A stretch of DNA of 64,000 bases. It comes from Fremontodendron californicum (lineage: Eukaryota; Streptophyta; Magnoliopsida; Malvales; Malvaceae). A program made the position numbers and the translations under genes. Positions 32,478-45,665 of this stretch are shown here, piece by piece (the first letter of the stretch is position 1; every line of letters starts with the position of its first letter). The notes under the pieces are model-generated. The model was not told where the DNA came from and did not search any database. It saw only the letters and a list, made by a program, of their open reading frames with translations. The stretch spans positions 18,269,010-18,333,009 of the forward strand of contig JAULJL010000002.1 in NCBI GenBank assembly GCA_030761205.1, read 5' to 3'.

Positions 32478-33875
32478 AATTGGAGGGAAATTTGATTGTA
32501 AAAATAGGGTGTTTTCGGACCAACTCAAATTCAATATAGGACAAAGGCAGCGAAAAAAGAAAATTCAAAAATCGAACCCGTTTTGAGTAAAATCGAGGTT
32601 TTAGAGGTTAAAAGGACACATCAAAAAATACCAAAGAAAATTCCGGGAAAAATAGCAAACGAGCTCAAAAAATTATGAAAACTTCCAGATCTGAGTTTCA
32701 TAATTTTTGGAAGAGATTGGTGAAGAAAAATCCATAATCGAAGCTCATTTGAACAAGGGCAAAGTTCGGGTGCACTAACCCAAAATTTCCAAAGATAATT
32801 TCGGGAAAAATAGCAAACGAGCTCAGAAAATTATAAAAACTTCCAGATCTGAGTTTTATAATTTCTAGAAGAGGTTGGTGATGAAAAATTCGGAATCGGA
32901 GCTCATTTGAAAAAGGCTAAATTTGGGAGGTAGTAAACCAAAATTTTAGTGAAAAATCCAGGGAAAAATAGCAAATGAGCTCGAAAAAATGTGAAAACCT
33001 TCAAAACCAAGTTTTATATTGGATGGGATGAGTTGGAAAAGACAAATCTGAAATTGGGGTCCACTTGTAATTAAATTAAGTTTGGGGGGCTAAAAGGTAA
33101 TTTTATGGAAGAAACCAAAAAGGGCCAATTTGCAATTAAAATAAATATGAAAGGTGAAGGAATTTTTGAGATATTCCAGGCCCTTGGCTGGTCAACTCAT
33201 GAATGAAGGGTGAGATTTAATTAACTGCATCCAATGGTCACCATCAAGTTGCAAGACGTCATTTTTACTTTCTTGCAAATGTCCTAGGTGCTTTCTAGAA
33301 AGATGAGTAAATCCTTCAATGGCCAAGATAAAATTGCAAGATGACATTTTTATTGTCAGGAAAATATCTTTGATTCAATGGCTTAGATTGATGGACAAAA
33401 GAGGAAGACATTTGATCCTATGGCTTAGAGGAGGGAAAAGAAAAAAGAACACACTCACTCTCATAACCAAGGGGGCCGGCAATTACAAAGGGAAAGGGAG
33501 TTCATTTTTTGTTCTAAGGCAGTAGCTAAAAGAGAGGAAATAGAAGAGAAAAAAAGAAAAGTGAGGAAAAAATTGAGAGCTCTTCATTTGGAAAGCTAAA
33601 GTTAGGTAGCTACCTCTTCCTCTCTTCTTTATTGTTTTTCTTTGATGTTGTGATTCTTTTTATTCTCTTTTTGTTCATGTGATTTGCAAACTTTTTGATC
33701 AATAAAAAGGTTTTCCAAAATAAATCATAAATGTTTTCTATCCTTTTTCCTTCATGCTTTATTAAATAACCAAGTTTGTCAAAAAAATTTACATGTTTCA
33801 TGCAATAGCCGAATGCTGTAGGTTGACTTTGTGCTTGTTCTTGCTTGATATTTTTTGCTTGCTTGGTTGTGTTCA
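32478..33875 (+). repeat. Fragment F: inverted, diverged LTR of the same family
   Basis: Reads as the reverse complement of the U3/R part of the other LTRs. For example TTTCGGACCAACTCAAATTC matches the reverse complement of the segment near 30690, and ATAGCAAACGAGCTC with GGAAGAGATTGGTGAAGAAA match inverted U3 subrepeats. It is strongly diverged toward 33875. It starts in mid-LTR at A's insertion point, so its remainder should lie left of A. Small frames such as 33319-33525 have no known product. Confidence 0.75.
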
Positions 33876-34690
33876 TGCTTTTGACTCATGCTTGATCTAT
33901 ATTTTGGGGATAACAATGGGTGCTTGTTAGTTGAACAAGTTCACTAAACATGACCCGCTATGAGAGTTCCATTTGGTATTTCACTCAAGTTTCTATGGAA
34001 AATATTCTCACGTGTCAATAGTGTAAGTAATCCTTTGACTTGTGACACCAGGTCATCTTGTATGTGAACTGTCATACTTAAATTTCATCACGAACGGGTC
34101 CCAATCATGATGATGCTTATGGTAGGGTGTTATTGGGTATGACATGAAACATACGAAGATGAATGAGTGGTCCAGAGAAGATTCATCACCCCAAGTTATA
34201 TGAGGGGACATATCTCACATGTATCTGGCTTATATTATAACTTATGGAAGTCCTTGGCCAAGGAAGTACTTAAGGAGTTAATATTAAAGCTGCAAATCTC
34301 ATATGGAATGGGATTAAGAGTAGACACTGAACCATGCTCTTTCCTATCCCGGAATATTTGATAAAGGGATCGAATTGCACAGACATATTGTACATGAAGG
34401 GCTAGTCGAAGCTTGATGACTCTCTTGGCATTTGGGTGGTCATGATGTATTGCTAGATGTCGCTCATGATCTATAAATATAAATAGGAAATTCTTAATTG
34501 AATTAATTATATTTATTGCCAACATGTTAAGGGCCTAATGGGTCACACACAAAAGGTGATTAATGAAATTAAAATGAGATTGGGCCAGATTAAATATTCA
34601 TTAAGTGTTGTGGGCTTCGCATGAATATTTAATAATATGTATAAGGCTTTAGTGCAGTTAGTCCAATAGTTGGCATACACTAAACCTACT

Positions 34691-34700
34691 TATATATATA
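34691..34700 (+). promoter_or_regulatory. TATA-like element in the copia LTR
   Basis: TATATATATA about 210 bp before the break by element C. Plausible LTR promoter, no further support. Confidence 0.4.
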
Positions 34701-34895
34701 TGCTTGATGTTGTTGCCGCCTCCTCCCTAAGGAATTACCTGAAATCGGCGCCTCTCACTAACCCAAGTGAGGTTCGGCCGAATAGAAAAAGAGAAGAGAG
34801 AATTCGATTCTTCTTGTCTTCTTTTGGCTAACTAAGGTAGAGGAGGAAGGTTTCTCTCAACCTATACTACTAGCATTATCTTGGCAAAACATAAT

Positions 34896-34900
34896 CTCAA
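34896..34900. repeat. Target-site duplication of element C, left copy
   Basis: CTCAA before TGTTGCAACA; the right copy at 59008-59012 is CTCAT (one mismatch, fitting an older insertion). Confidence 0.8.
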
Positions 34901-37900
34901 TGTTGCAACAAAAAAAATAACAAGTCTCATCGCAAGACTTTATATTCGTTAAGCGTGACATTGGAAAAATTGAGGAAAAGTCAGGTTAATTCCTCTCAAA
35001 ATAAAATGAGGATTTGAAAATGACCTCATAAAAGACATGGAGTCGCCACCAATTTTTTTTTGGCTAGGTGTGATCGGTCATCTATTAAAACCGATTTTGT
35101 TAAACATTTTAAAATTAATTTAAACATTTTTAAAACCAATTTCAAGTCCGCGTTTTAAACCAGAGAAATCAAAGAAGCGGGTTCGGGGCTCGGTTACGTG
35201 TGGGGAAGGGTTAGCACCCCAACAATGCCCGTATAAAATGATACCTTATTAATCATGTGTTATCCCAAGTCTCGGTAAAACTCAGTTTTAAATTTGGCAT
35301 TTTAAATTAATTCCTAATTTAAAGAAAAATAATTCCATTTTTAATTGAAAATGATCCGGAATTTATTAATTCAAAATTTTTCTATATTCCCCAACAAACG
35401 TGGCAAAATATAAAAAATTTTATTAATTTGGAAAATTTTTCGAATCATTCTCATTTTAAAGAAGATATTCCGTTATTAATGATAATTGATGTTATCCTCC
35501 CCAGCAAACCCGGCAGACAACTCATGAATTATTTTAACTCTGGAATATCTTTATTTTATTCAAAATTATTATCTTTTTCAAAACATTTTTAAAAATATGA
35601 ATATGAATATGTGTGACATAGTAAAGATGATATAACAAAGTCTAGATAATATAATGCAACCTAAATGACATGATATAATTTAAATGGCATAGCATATTCA
35701 AAATGAAATGAAATATCCTAAGTAAGATGATATATTCTAAATGAAATGAAATATCCTAAGTGATATAATATATTATAAATGAAATGAAATATCCTAAGTG
35801 TCATGATATATTCTATATGAAATACTATGTCCTAAGTAACATGAAATATTCTAAATGAAATGACATATCCTAAGTGACATAATATATTATAAATGAAATG
35901 AAATATCCTAAGTGACATAATATATTATGTATAAAATGATATGATTTAAATGACATAGCAAATTTAAATAACATGGTATATTTTAAATAATATAATTGAT
36001 ATGTCATGGAATATAATCTAAGTGACATGAAATGATATGAAACATAAAATAATGTTATCATGGAATATGCATGAAAATAAAAATAATAATGCATGAATAT
36101 AGTATATGCTAAATGATGTGTCAAAAATAAATGACTAAATAAAAAGCATAGGATGGAATGAAATATTCAAAACCATATAACAAACAATATAACATCATAA
36201 AATATAAATCAAAAAAATAACAATACCATAGAAATTATCATAGAAAAAATCACATATTATATAGTACGCATGAATCATGGAAAATGTAATGCATGAAAAT
36301 GTATTTTTTTCCTTTAAATAAAGAAATCCCTATGTATAAAAAGATATCCGGATACTTAGGAAAATATATCAAATTAAATTTTCTAAATCAAAATACTTTG
36401 TGATTGGTTGAAAACAATTTTGAAAATCTTGGATGAAAACTAGACCATAGCCGAATTCCCCTTTAAAAATAGCTCTATTTCCCTAATTTTGAAAACTCGG
36501 ACTTGACCACCCTTGTCCCGAGCTTTATAAAATCCTTTTTAAAGATTACAATTGCCTAGAAACCACTCTAAGATAGTAGCTAAAGTTCCTAATCAGCCCC
36601 CTCTATGTAACTTAGCCAAAATAGAAAATTAAATTTCGCTCAAATTCAAATCTGACTCTACTGTCCAACTTCAAACCATTATTGTTTAACCTATTTTCAA
36701 AATTTCAAAAAACTCTAAAAAAAATACTGCAGACTCAAAACATGTAAAATTACACGTGAAAAAATTGGCTTAATTTTCTGATTAAAGATATCTTCCGAGA
36801 AAAATCTGGAAAGTCAGAACACTGGGTGAAAAACTATTTTGCCAAAAAACATTTTTTGCTTTTGATAAAATCATTTAAAAATCAAAATAAAAAAATTGGA
36901 GACTCTCCTAAAGACATACAAACAGTAGCTAAAACTTTTAAAAATTTGGACAAAAATTGGCTGAGTATAAAAAATACAAAGGTAGAATAATCAATTTGAC
37001 AAGTCTTTAATTTTCCACAAGTATGCTCAAGTGAGCATGACTTTGAGCCATTGATTGGCCTATGTCATAAATCAAGTGGCAAGACATGAGATGCATGAAT
37101 ATAAAGCTTGAATGCACGAAATGCATGATTTAAAACCTAAATGATATGGAAAATGCATGGTATAAAGAATATGGCCTAGACCTAACATGAACTTGCATGG
37201 CAATAAATGCAATCCTAACCTAAATATGCATGAGATGCATTGTAATGCAAATGAGACTTAGACCTAAAGTGACATGAAAATGCATGGCAATACAAAGTGA
37301 CCTAAGACCTAAATAGTATAGCAATGCATGGCAATACCAATATGATCTAAGACCTTATATGCATGGAAATATGCATGGCAATACAAAGATGGCCTAGACC
37401 TAAAATGTCATGAGAATGCTTGAAAATATCATGAACATCTGATGACCAATAAACCTAATAATAATGCATGAACAAATAGCAACTAATACACAATCTCATA
37501 GCATAGTAATGCAAAGCTTGGTACCTAAACAAAATGCAGATGCACACACAAGGCAAGGAGCACATGTAAAGGCCGAATGCCATTAAACAACCTAGTGCAA
37601 TCCTAGCTAGCAAATAACACAAACACATGGCAAACTAAATCAAAATACACAATGTTATGGCATGAAATGCAAACCTATCAACTAAACAAAATGAAAATGC
37701 ACACATAAAGGAGAAGGGATCATGTTGGCCGAATGGTCATCAAATAACATAGTACAATCCTAGCTAGCAAATAACACAAACAAATGGTAGCAAACATGAT
37801 AATAATGCAAATATGGTGACTAACATAACTACATAGCAATGAAACTATAACAAACACATGGCATGGTCTAACTATATGACCATAAATGGAAGCATACTAA

Positions 37901-40013
37901 GCAAGTAAACATAAAAAAAATGCAAACATGGTAACTTAAACATCTCATGGCCGAATGGTCTCACGAACCTAACATGGTATTTCCACAGACACATGGCATG
38001 GTGTATAGCTAAACTACCACAATCAAGCTAACCTACCACAAATCAAGCTAATCTAACACAAGTAAGCTAACCTACCACGACAAATCTCATGAACAAGATC
38101 AAAAATAAAATCACCTAAATAAAAGTGATACCATTCGGCCATGATGTAAAAAATAGGAGGACTAAAAAATAGGAGGACTACTTTAAAATAACAATGAAAA
38201 CAGCAAAATCATGTCAACAAAGTATGAAAAAACATGAAAGAACATAGCTACCTTGCTCTAGCTTTTCAAATCAAGAAGAAGCAAACCAAAACCTTTCTTT
38301 TCCTTCTCCTTTTTTCTCCTCCCTTTTTCCTTTCTTTTTTTTTTCTCTTTTTCTCCTTACCTTCTACCTTCTTTCAGCCTTCGAAACTTTTGAAAAAAAT
38401 GAATTCAGCCCTCCTTAGCCTTGGCCGAATGGCCTCCCCCTTCTAGAAAAAAGTTGTTATTTTTTTTGAACCAATTTTAATCCAATGGCCTTTAATTCAA
38501 GATGCTTTCTATGTAGTATTCCCACCCTTGGATTGGAATAATCAGTTCCTAAATATGAGGTCATGAAGACGATGTCATAAATAGGATGTCATAAATATGA
38601 CATCATCCCTCTCCATCTATTGGTCCATGTGTCACAATTTCAAAGGCTTGATGAAAAAAAATAACTATCTTCCTATTCACTCTTAGCCCTTTGATCTAAA
38701 ATCTCAGCAACATCACTTGCTATTTTTTCTTCAAACCAAATTAAATAGCAAACGGACTCCAAATCCAAATTTTTCTTCACCAATCTCTTCCAAATAATTT
38801 AAAAGTGAGATCTATAAATTTTCATAATTTTTGGTGCTCATTTGCTATTTTTTTCGGGATTTATCTGCTTGAATTTTAGCAAAATGGGCTCGAGATTTCC
38901 CATTTTGCAAACGAACTTCGAATCTAGATTTTATTTTGCCAATCTCTTCCAAATAATTTAAGAATGGGATCTAAAAATTTTCAACATTTTTGGAACTCAT
39001 TTGCTATTTTTTCGACATTTATCTTCTTGCATTTCAACATAGTGGGCCCGAGATTTTTTATTTTACAAACGAGCTCCGAATCTGGATTTATTTATTGCCA
39101 ATCTCTTCCAAATGGTTTAAGAATGAGATCTGCAAATTTTTAGAATTTTTGGAGCTCATTTGCTATTTTTCCAGAATTTTTCAATTTTTCCCTTTTGTCT
39201 CTAAAGCCCGATTTTGCTCAAAACAATCTCGATTTTAAGATTTTCCTTTGCTGTGCCCTTGTCATATATAGAATTGGATTTTTCCAAAAACTCCCAATTT
39301 TTACGATCAAATTCCCTTCCCTTCCCTTCCGTTTTGATTTTTCCTTTTTTCAATATCGGGAATTTCCTCGTTTTTTCGTTTTTCCTCCAATCGGCTCTTT
39401 TCTTGGAAGTACTTCAAACTGAGCCTTGGGATATCCTTGTTTAATCACTCCTCATCAATTAAAGGCTTTAGTTTTACGGAATCAGGCCATTTCTGTAATT
39501 TTCCCCAATTTCACCAAAATCTACTAAAAACCCTAATTCTCAATTTTCTTCCAAATTGACTTTTCCTTTAGTTTTTCTTCCAAGTAGTCTCTCCATTACC
39601 CGTAGTCAGTGCGTATCTTTCATTTGAAACCTCCAATTCGACCAATTTGATCGTTTAAGCACTTTTCCCCAAATTTTTTTAACTAGGGTTTCCTTTCTTT
39701 TGAATCTCTGTAACCCAACTTCCGAACTCCATATCTTTCATTGTAGACCTCGGATTATCAAAATTCTTTCACCATTTTCAATTGAACTTTGAATCTTGAT
39801 TTTGAAAGTGGGTTGACTTTTTTAGTAGTTGACTTTTTGGGTTTGACTTTTCTGGGGTTGACTTTTTCAAGATTAACATTTTATGTCTGCTTTCTTAAAC
39901 TAAGTCTCGGAGTACCACCTGCAGGATGAGAAAAACCTCTTTGCATTCTGAAACATCATTTTAGGAAGAAAACATACCTAATTTAGTGGTCCGGAGAAAA
40001 TTAGGTGTCTACA
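34901..40013 (-). repeat. 3' LTR of element C
   Basis: TGTTGCAACA...GTGTCTACA, 5113 bp, followed by the PPT. It has an unusual first ten bases (TGTTGCAACA instead of TGTCGCAACC). It carries four TTGACTT motifs at 39809-39870, AAACCCTAA at about 39528 and T-rich stretches near 38330. No conserved ORF. Confidence 0.93.
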
Positions 40014-40028
40014 GCTACCCCTCTTTGG
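40014..40028 (-). other. Polypurine tract of element C
   Basis: Minus strand CCAAAGAGGGGTAGC, next to the 3' LTR. Confidence 0.88.
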
Positions 40029-40464
40029 CTATTGCAGAGAATCAGGAATCAGGCAAAGATAAACAAACACTAATTTTGTTCGGTTAGTGAAATCACTTGT
40101 GAAAAAAAGGGAAAGGGAGTTTTCATTTTTTTCATTTATTTTTTTGGCGAGCTATAAATTGAAGATTCTGTCCTTAAATTGAGTTCCCTGGCTAATCAAG
40201 GCTCAACCCGTCTTAAGGAAACGAGTTTGATTTTTAAAACAAAATATTTGACTCATTTGAGAAACAAAACAAGTTCGATTTTAAAACAAAATATCTCTAC
40301 GGCAAAATCTTGAGATTCGACTCATTAGAGAAGCGGAACGAGTTTGATTTGAAAATAGAATATCTCTATTGTAAATCTCAGGATTTGACTCATTAGAGAA
40401 GCAGAACGAGCTCAATTTTAAAACAAAATATCTCTATGGTAAATCTAAAATCATCAACCAAATT
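40029..40464. other. Non-coding 3' region of C next to the PPT
   Basis: Conserved first ~100 bp as in A and B, then three degenerate repeats of GACTCATT(A/T)GAGAAGC..ACGAG(T/C)T with AAAATATCTCTA. No gene. Confidence 0.65.
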
Positions 40465-41672
40465 TAAAATGCCAACTTCACTAATCTTAAACATTTTTGT
40501 GTCAGCTATATTGGGCTCAACCACATCTAACGTGCCAACTTCACTGGGCCTAACCATCTTTGTGCCAGCTATATTGGGCTCAACCACTTCTAACGTGCCA
40601 ACTTCACTAGGCCTAAACATTTTTGTGCCAGCTATTTTAGGCTCAACCACATCTAACGTGCCAACTTCACTGGGCCTAACCATTTTTGTGCCAACTATAT
40701 TGGGCTCAACCATATCTAGCGTGCCAACTCCACTAGGCCTAACCAACTTTTATGCCAGCTACATCGGGCTTACTCACATCTAACGTGCCAACTTCAATGG
40801 GCCTAAATCACTTTCAAGCCAGCTATATCGGGCTTACTCACCTCTAATGTGCCAACTTCACTAGGCCAAATCACTTTTATGCCAGCTACATCGGGCTTAC
40901 TCACATCTAACCTGCCAACTTCACTAGGCTTAACCAATTTTTATGCCAGCTACATCGGGCTTACTCACATCTAACGTGCCAACTTCACTAGGCCTAACCA
41001 ACTTTTATGCCAGCTACATCTGTGTTACTCACATCTAACATGCCAACTTCACAGGGCCTAAATCACTTTTATGCCAACTACATAGGGCTTACTCGCATCT
41101 AACGTGTCAACTTCACTGGGCTTAATCACCTTTTATGCCAGCTACATTGGGCTTACTCACATCTAACGTGCCAACTTCACTAGGCCTAACCAACTTTATG
41201 CCAGCTACATCGGGCTTGCTCACATCTAACGTGCCAACTTCACTGGGCCTAAATCACTTTTATGCCAGCTACATCAGGTTTACTCACATGTAACGTGCCA
41301 ACTCCACTGGGCCTAACCAACTTTTATGCCAGCTACATCAGGCTTACTCACATCTAACGTGTCAACTTCACTGGGCCTAAATCACTTTTATGCCAGTTGC
41401 ATCGGGCTTACTCACATCTTACGTGCCAACTTCACTGGGCCTAACCAACTTTTATGCTAGCTACATCGGGCTTACTCACATCTAACGTGCCAACTTCACT
41501 GGGCCTAAATCACTTTTATGCCAGCTACATCGGCCTTACTCACATCTAACGTCCCAACTTCACTGGGCTTAATCACCATTTATGCCAGCTACATTGGGCA
41601 GATTCACATCTAAAATGCCAACGTTACTGGGCTTAATCATCTTTTATGCCAGCTACACGGGCTTAACCAAAT
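40465..41672. repeat. 63/64-bp tandem array in the 3' UTR of C
   Basis: About 19 units with the consensus parts CATCTAACGTGCCAACTTCA, CTGGGCCTAACCAACTTTTA and TGCCAGCTACATCGGGCTTA. The first four units are mostly 63 bp and keep frames open on both strands (40393-40783); later units are mostly 64 bp and do not. Alternate units read CTAACCAAC or CTAAATCAC, a two-unit higher-order pattern. Confidence 0.93.
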
Positions 41673-44542
41673 CTTTCGCTTGAAAAACTCCTTCTTCGAG
41701 GCTCCACAACTTTAAAATATCTCATCTAAAATCATTTTCATTTTTCAAAATTTCTCATCATCTTGGGATTTTTTAATACTTTCTTGACTTCATCGTCCCA
41801 AAATGTCTCAATACTCATATCTTTTCTTTTCAGACAAACTTTTGTTTTTCTTATTTTCTTCAACATATTCTTTCTTCTAAATCTAAAGAAAGCCCTTCCC
41901 CTTTTCAGGAAACCTATCTTCTTTTCCTTTGTGTCTTTTCAATGCTTGACGAATGTAATGATCAAATGTATGAATACAAAAAGCAATGTATCTTGCAAAA
42001 ATTCATATGCGCATGTTTATTACATGATTCATGAATGCTTATGGCACCATTTCACATTAGGAGAATGTTAAGAGGGTTGATCATCTCCCTTTTTTCGTCT
42101 CCTGACGAAGTTTCACGTTGGAGGGAATGACTCTTGCCCTTGTCCATATTTTCCAATTCATCTTTTTGGAAGAAATCGCATGGTTTCGTATTCCCCATTT
42201 GTCCTTACCCCAGCATATTCTTTCTTTTTAATTATCTGGTCAAAACCAAAACACAGAGTCAAACTTCATTCACACTCAAAATTTAACGCCCCTGAACAGA
42301 ATGAATTTTTTGCTAGAGCATATCCACATCTCAATTTAGTTTGTTCTTCTTAAGTCATGTCAATTTTATTTCTTCCAAAATATGTGAAATTGAAGTCTTT
42401 CAGAAATTGGTGATCACCATTAGAGACATTTCTAAGCGAAATGGGAAATCAGCCTCACTTTTTCGAGTGATTTGAATGGTTTAATGGAACAAGGTCAATG
42501 GGCTGATGCAATAAGGTCTGGATTTGTCTAGTAAAGTTTTTCAACTTTACAAAGAGGAGAAGGTGAATGTCCTTTTCTCTTGGCTTATGAGTAAGTTTTC
42601 TCAAAACATGAATTCCTTAAAACCAAACGTTTTTCTAGAAAAAGTTTTAATTAAATCTCATCAATCCTCCAATCTCTAAATATGGCACTTTGATAAGTGT
42701 TAACCTTAGCCATGATAGGTTCAATGTTGGAAGGAAAAAGGTTTAACTTTCAAAATCAATTCCAAAGAAAAGGATGTCCTTTTGGTATGTCTAGGAGTTC
42801 CTTGATGCTCCTTGTATTCCTCAAACTGATGGTTTTGGCAATATCAATGTGTGGTATTAGAATTTCTTCTTATTCTGCTCTAGACTACCTATTTTTGGGT
42901 TTTCACCCTAGAGCTTCATTGTTTCTCTCTTCTTTTTTTTTGTTCCATTATGCATCTGATAATTCTAAATTGTTCCACAATGAAATGATAATTCGATGAG
43001 ATAGGATAAATTCTGAGGAAAACTCTTTAGGTCAAATATCCACACTTGATCAAAATGGACTTTAAAGTACGTAACGTAGGCCAAGGTTCGAGGTTCAGAA
43101 AGAAAGGATAAGTAGGCTCAAAATATGTGTTTGAGGGTAATCAAATCAAGGATCATTTCTTGAGGAGGATTCCCTTTTGAAACATTTGTTCCTTCTGGAC
43201 TTCTCTTTCCTTCTTTTGACTTTTGCATCTTTTCTTTTTTGTTCTTGGCTTTCAATTTGCCATCTCTTCACATATTTTTTTGTGTGTTTTTGCTTTTGGT
43301 TCGCCATTTTTTTTCCTTTGAATTCATCTAGACAGAGTGAGCCCGTACTTGTTTGGGAGCTCAATTTGCTTTGTTTTTGTCTCCCAGTCGGGACTTATTT
43401 CGCCATGATTTTTGAGAAAATCCTTCCTTGTATTTGCCCCCAGTGTGGAGAGTGATCTTTGATCAGGGTTCAAAGAAAAAGAATTCCTTAAGCTCAAAGG
43501 GGTGACTATGGATAATTTCTCTTTGTGAAAGGGATATGAAAGATGACCATTTCTCATATCAAATATGAATATTCTCCTTGAAAAGCAATCATCAGGGGAA
43601 ATAGATAATCAAAATTTCATTTTGCATTTAGAATCATTCGAATTCTCATATTCATGATGTCACAAATTTTTTTTTCTTTTTTTTTTCTGCATGCCCAAAA
43701 AATTCATGCGTGATTCATTCTCAGCCACAAATGATGTCTTACTTTGATTTGCCATTGAAGTGAAGGTCTTTTGGTTTGTAATAACCCTGCTGTGAAGGAA
43801 CGTCTCAGATTTTATCTTTGAGCTTCTTGCTAAATGAACTTGTTTGGGTTTCAATCTCTTCAAAGTATTTCCAACACATGGGGAGAGAAAAACAAAGGTG
43901 TTCTTGTTCATCCTTTGGTTCATGTGCTCATAAATCAAGGTCTGGAAAAAGGCCTAGAGATTTGGCTTTTGGATTTTTTCAAAGGGATTCGAAGGTTTTG
44001 AACCTTTAAGTTTTTCTATGACTTGTAATATGGCATAACTTTAACACGTATCAAACTACCTAATCTTGATCTTTTGGAAGATTGACATGTTTGCTTGACT
44101 TTCAAGAAATCCACGAAAGAATTTTTCAAATTTTCATTACTCATGGCGTCAATAAAGGTTATTCTTTGTGACTTTTGAGTGGTATTTATTCAACTAGTCT
44201 ATGATCTATGTACATGTAGAGACAAAGTGTTTCCTAGGAATTCATCCCCCATGATGATCACCTGTTTTTTCGAAACTCATTTCACCATTCAAAGGAGTCT
44301 CCTTTTATTTTCAAAACGGAAAATTATCCTTATGGACTTTTATTTTCAACCTTTTTATTTTTCTTTCTCAAATCATATAAACAAGGCTTAAGAATAATAT
44401 TCAAAACTTCAAATGAGATATGATGCATGATGCTTGGAATTTAAAGTTTATTCATTGAAAGTAAAATGAAAGTAAGTACAAAACTTAAAACAAGGTTAAA
44501 GATTGCCCCTGTTTAGCATGCTACCCAGAGAACAAATGATCC
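41673..44542. other. Conserved non-coding block downstream of gag in C
   Basis: From about 42390 it is colinear with the A and B blocks; it is repeated almost exactly at 60972-63842. Small ORFs (41763-42071, 42697-42999, 43660-43938, 44179-44391) are kept in the duplicate only because the copy is recent; they are absent from A and B. No pol motif. Confidence 0.75.
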
Positions 44543-45665
44543 TTAGCCCCGTCGTCCTTGATAAGCATCCATGAGCTTTTTGAATTTTGTCGGGTTTACA
44601 TTAATTACAGCCTGAACTTTATCCTTGAATGCAGTGCAGTTCTCTATGGAATGCCTTTTAACTCCGCTATGATACTCACATGTGGCATTAGGATAATACC
44701 ATTTCGGGTAAGGAGACTTCCTTGGGCTTTGCAGGTACAACAAAGATCATTTAGCTTTGGACAAGTAATGGAAGAAGTTCTGTGTAGGTCATCAAAATTG
44801 AATGGTACACCTTTGCCTTTTTTCTCTTACTGCTCTAAGAACGGACTAAACTAAACTCTAGATCATTTTGAGGTGATGTGAAAGGCTTTGAAGCATGAGA
44901 ATGACTGTGCTGAATCCAATGGTCAACATAGGACCGAGGATGTAAATAACCACCAAAAGGATCGTCTTGCATTGCACTGAACCCTATTTTATTTATGCCT
45001 TCAACATTTATGACTTGAACGTGCCCCTTAGCAACATTATCTTTCTTCTCAATGATCATTCCGGCTTTTGTATCCACAATTTTCCCTTTCTTTATCGCAT
45101 CCTCAATCCTACCCACTGCGAACAATATATCTGCAAATTTTGAAAAGACATTGCCGATCAACTTGTCATAGTATGGATGTGGGAGGGTATCCACAAACAA
45201 AACATTCATTTCTCTATCAATAAGAGGTGGTTGAACTTGCAAGGCCACATCTTTCCATCTACGAGCATATTCTTTGTAATTCTCATTGGAGCTCTTTTTC
45301 ATGTTTTGGAGTGTCGATCGATCTGTAGCCATTTCCAACATGTTCTCGTATTGTTTCAGGAATGCCCGGGCTAATCTCACCATGTATTCACTTGGCCTTT
45401 TTTCAACTGACAATACCAATTAGATGCCCCCTGTTAGGCTGTACTGAAAAACATGGATATGCAATTTCTCATCATGCGCATGCCCCACCATCCTACTACA
45501 ATATGAAGACAAGTGTGTTTTGGAGTTTTTAAGTCATCATACTTTTCAAATTTCGAAACCTTGAATTTTGGCGGGATAACCAAATCAGGGATCAAAAGCT
45601 CTCTTACACTTACTTCATCTCCACCTTCAACAGTTCGAATCCTTTCCTCCAACAATTGATACTTC
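44543..45665 (-). pseudogene. gag: gag pseudogene of element C, C-terminal part
   Basis: Minus-strand pieces homologous to Gag of B. 45434-45665 matches the region around KYQLLDERLR and VIPPKFK. 44835-45419 holds the core (LARAFLKQYENMLEMATDR, FVDTLPHPYYDKLIGN). 44543-44743 holds the knuckle (CEYHSGVKRHSIENC, again CHHC). The frame is broken between pieces, and the 5' side is cut at 45665 by solo LTR E. The core is clearly more diverged from B than A's core is. The minus-strand frame running into E near 45691 is a fusion with LTR sequence and is not native. Confidence 0.9.

Larger units (their letters stand above)
33876..34900 (+). repeat. 5' LTR of a Ty1-copia-type element, first part
   Basis: Unrelated to the Tat-like LTRs. 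It begins TGCTTTTGACTCATGCTTGA; the LTR end at 59324 (inverted) reads TGGATTTGACTCATGCTCAA, an imperfect terminal inverted repeat. The LTR is split at 34900 by element C and continues at 59013. Total length is about 1.34 kb. A TATA-like TATATATATA is at 34691-34700. The copia assignment comes from the downstream PBS. Confidence 0.7.

Noticed and set aside
40393..40783. Overlapping 117-aa and 115-aa ORFs on opposite strands
   Set aside because: Both are products of the 63-bp repeat units and end when the units become 64 bp.
40465..41672. CRISPR-like array
   Set aside because: No distinct repeat-spacer structure: whole 63/64-bp units are repeated, in a plant retrotransposon 3' UTR.
42697..42999. 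Small ORFs kept identically at 42697 and 61996, 41763 and 61062, 44179 and 63479
   Set aside because: Identity reflects the recent duplication of the whole segment, not coding constraint; A and B lack them.
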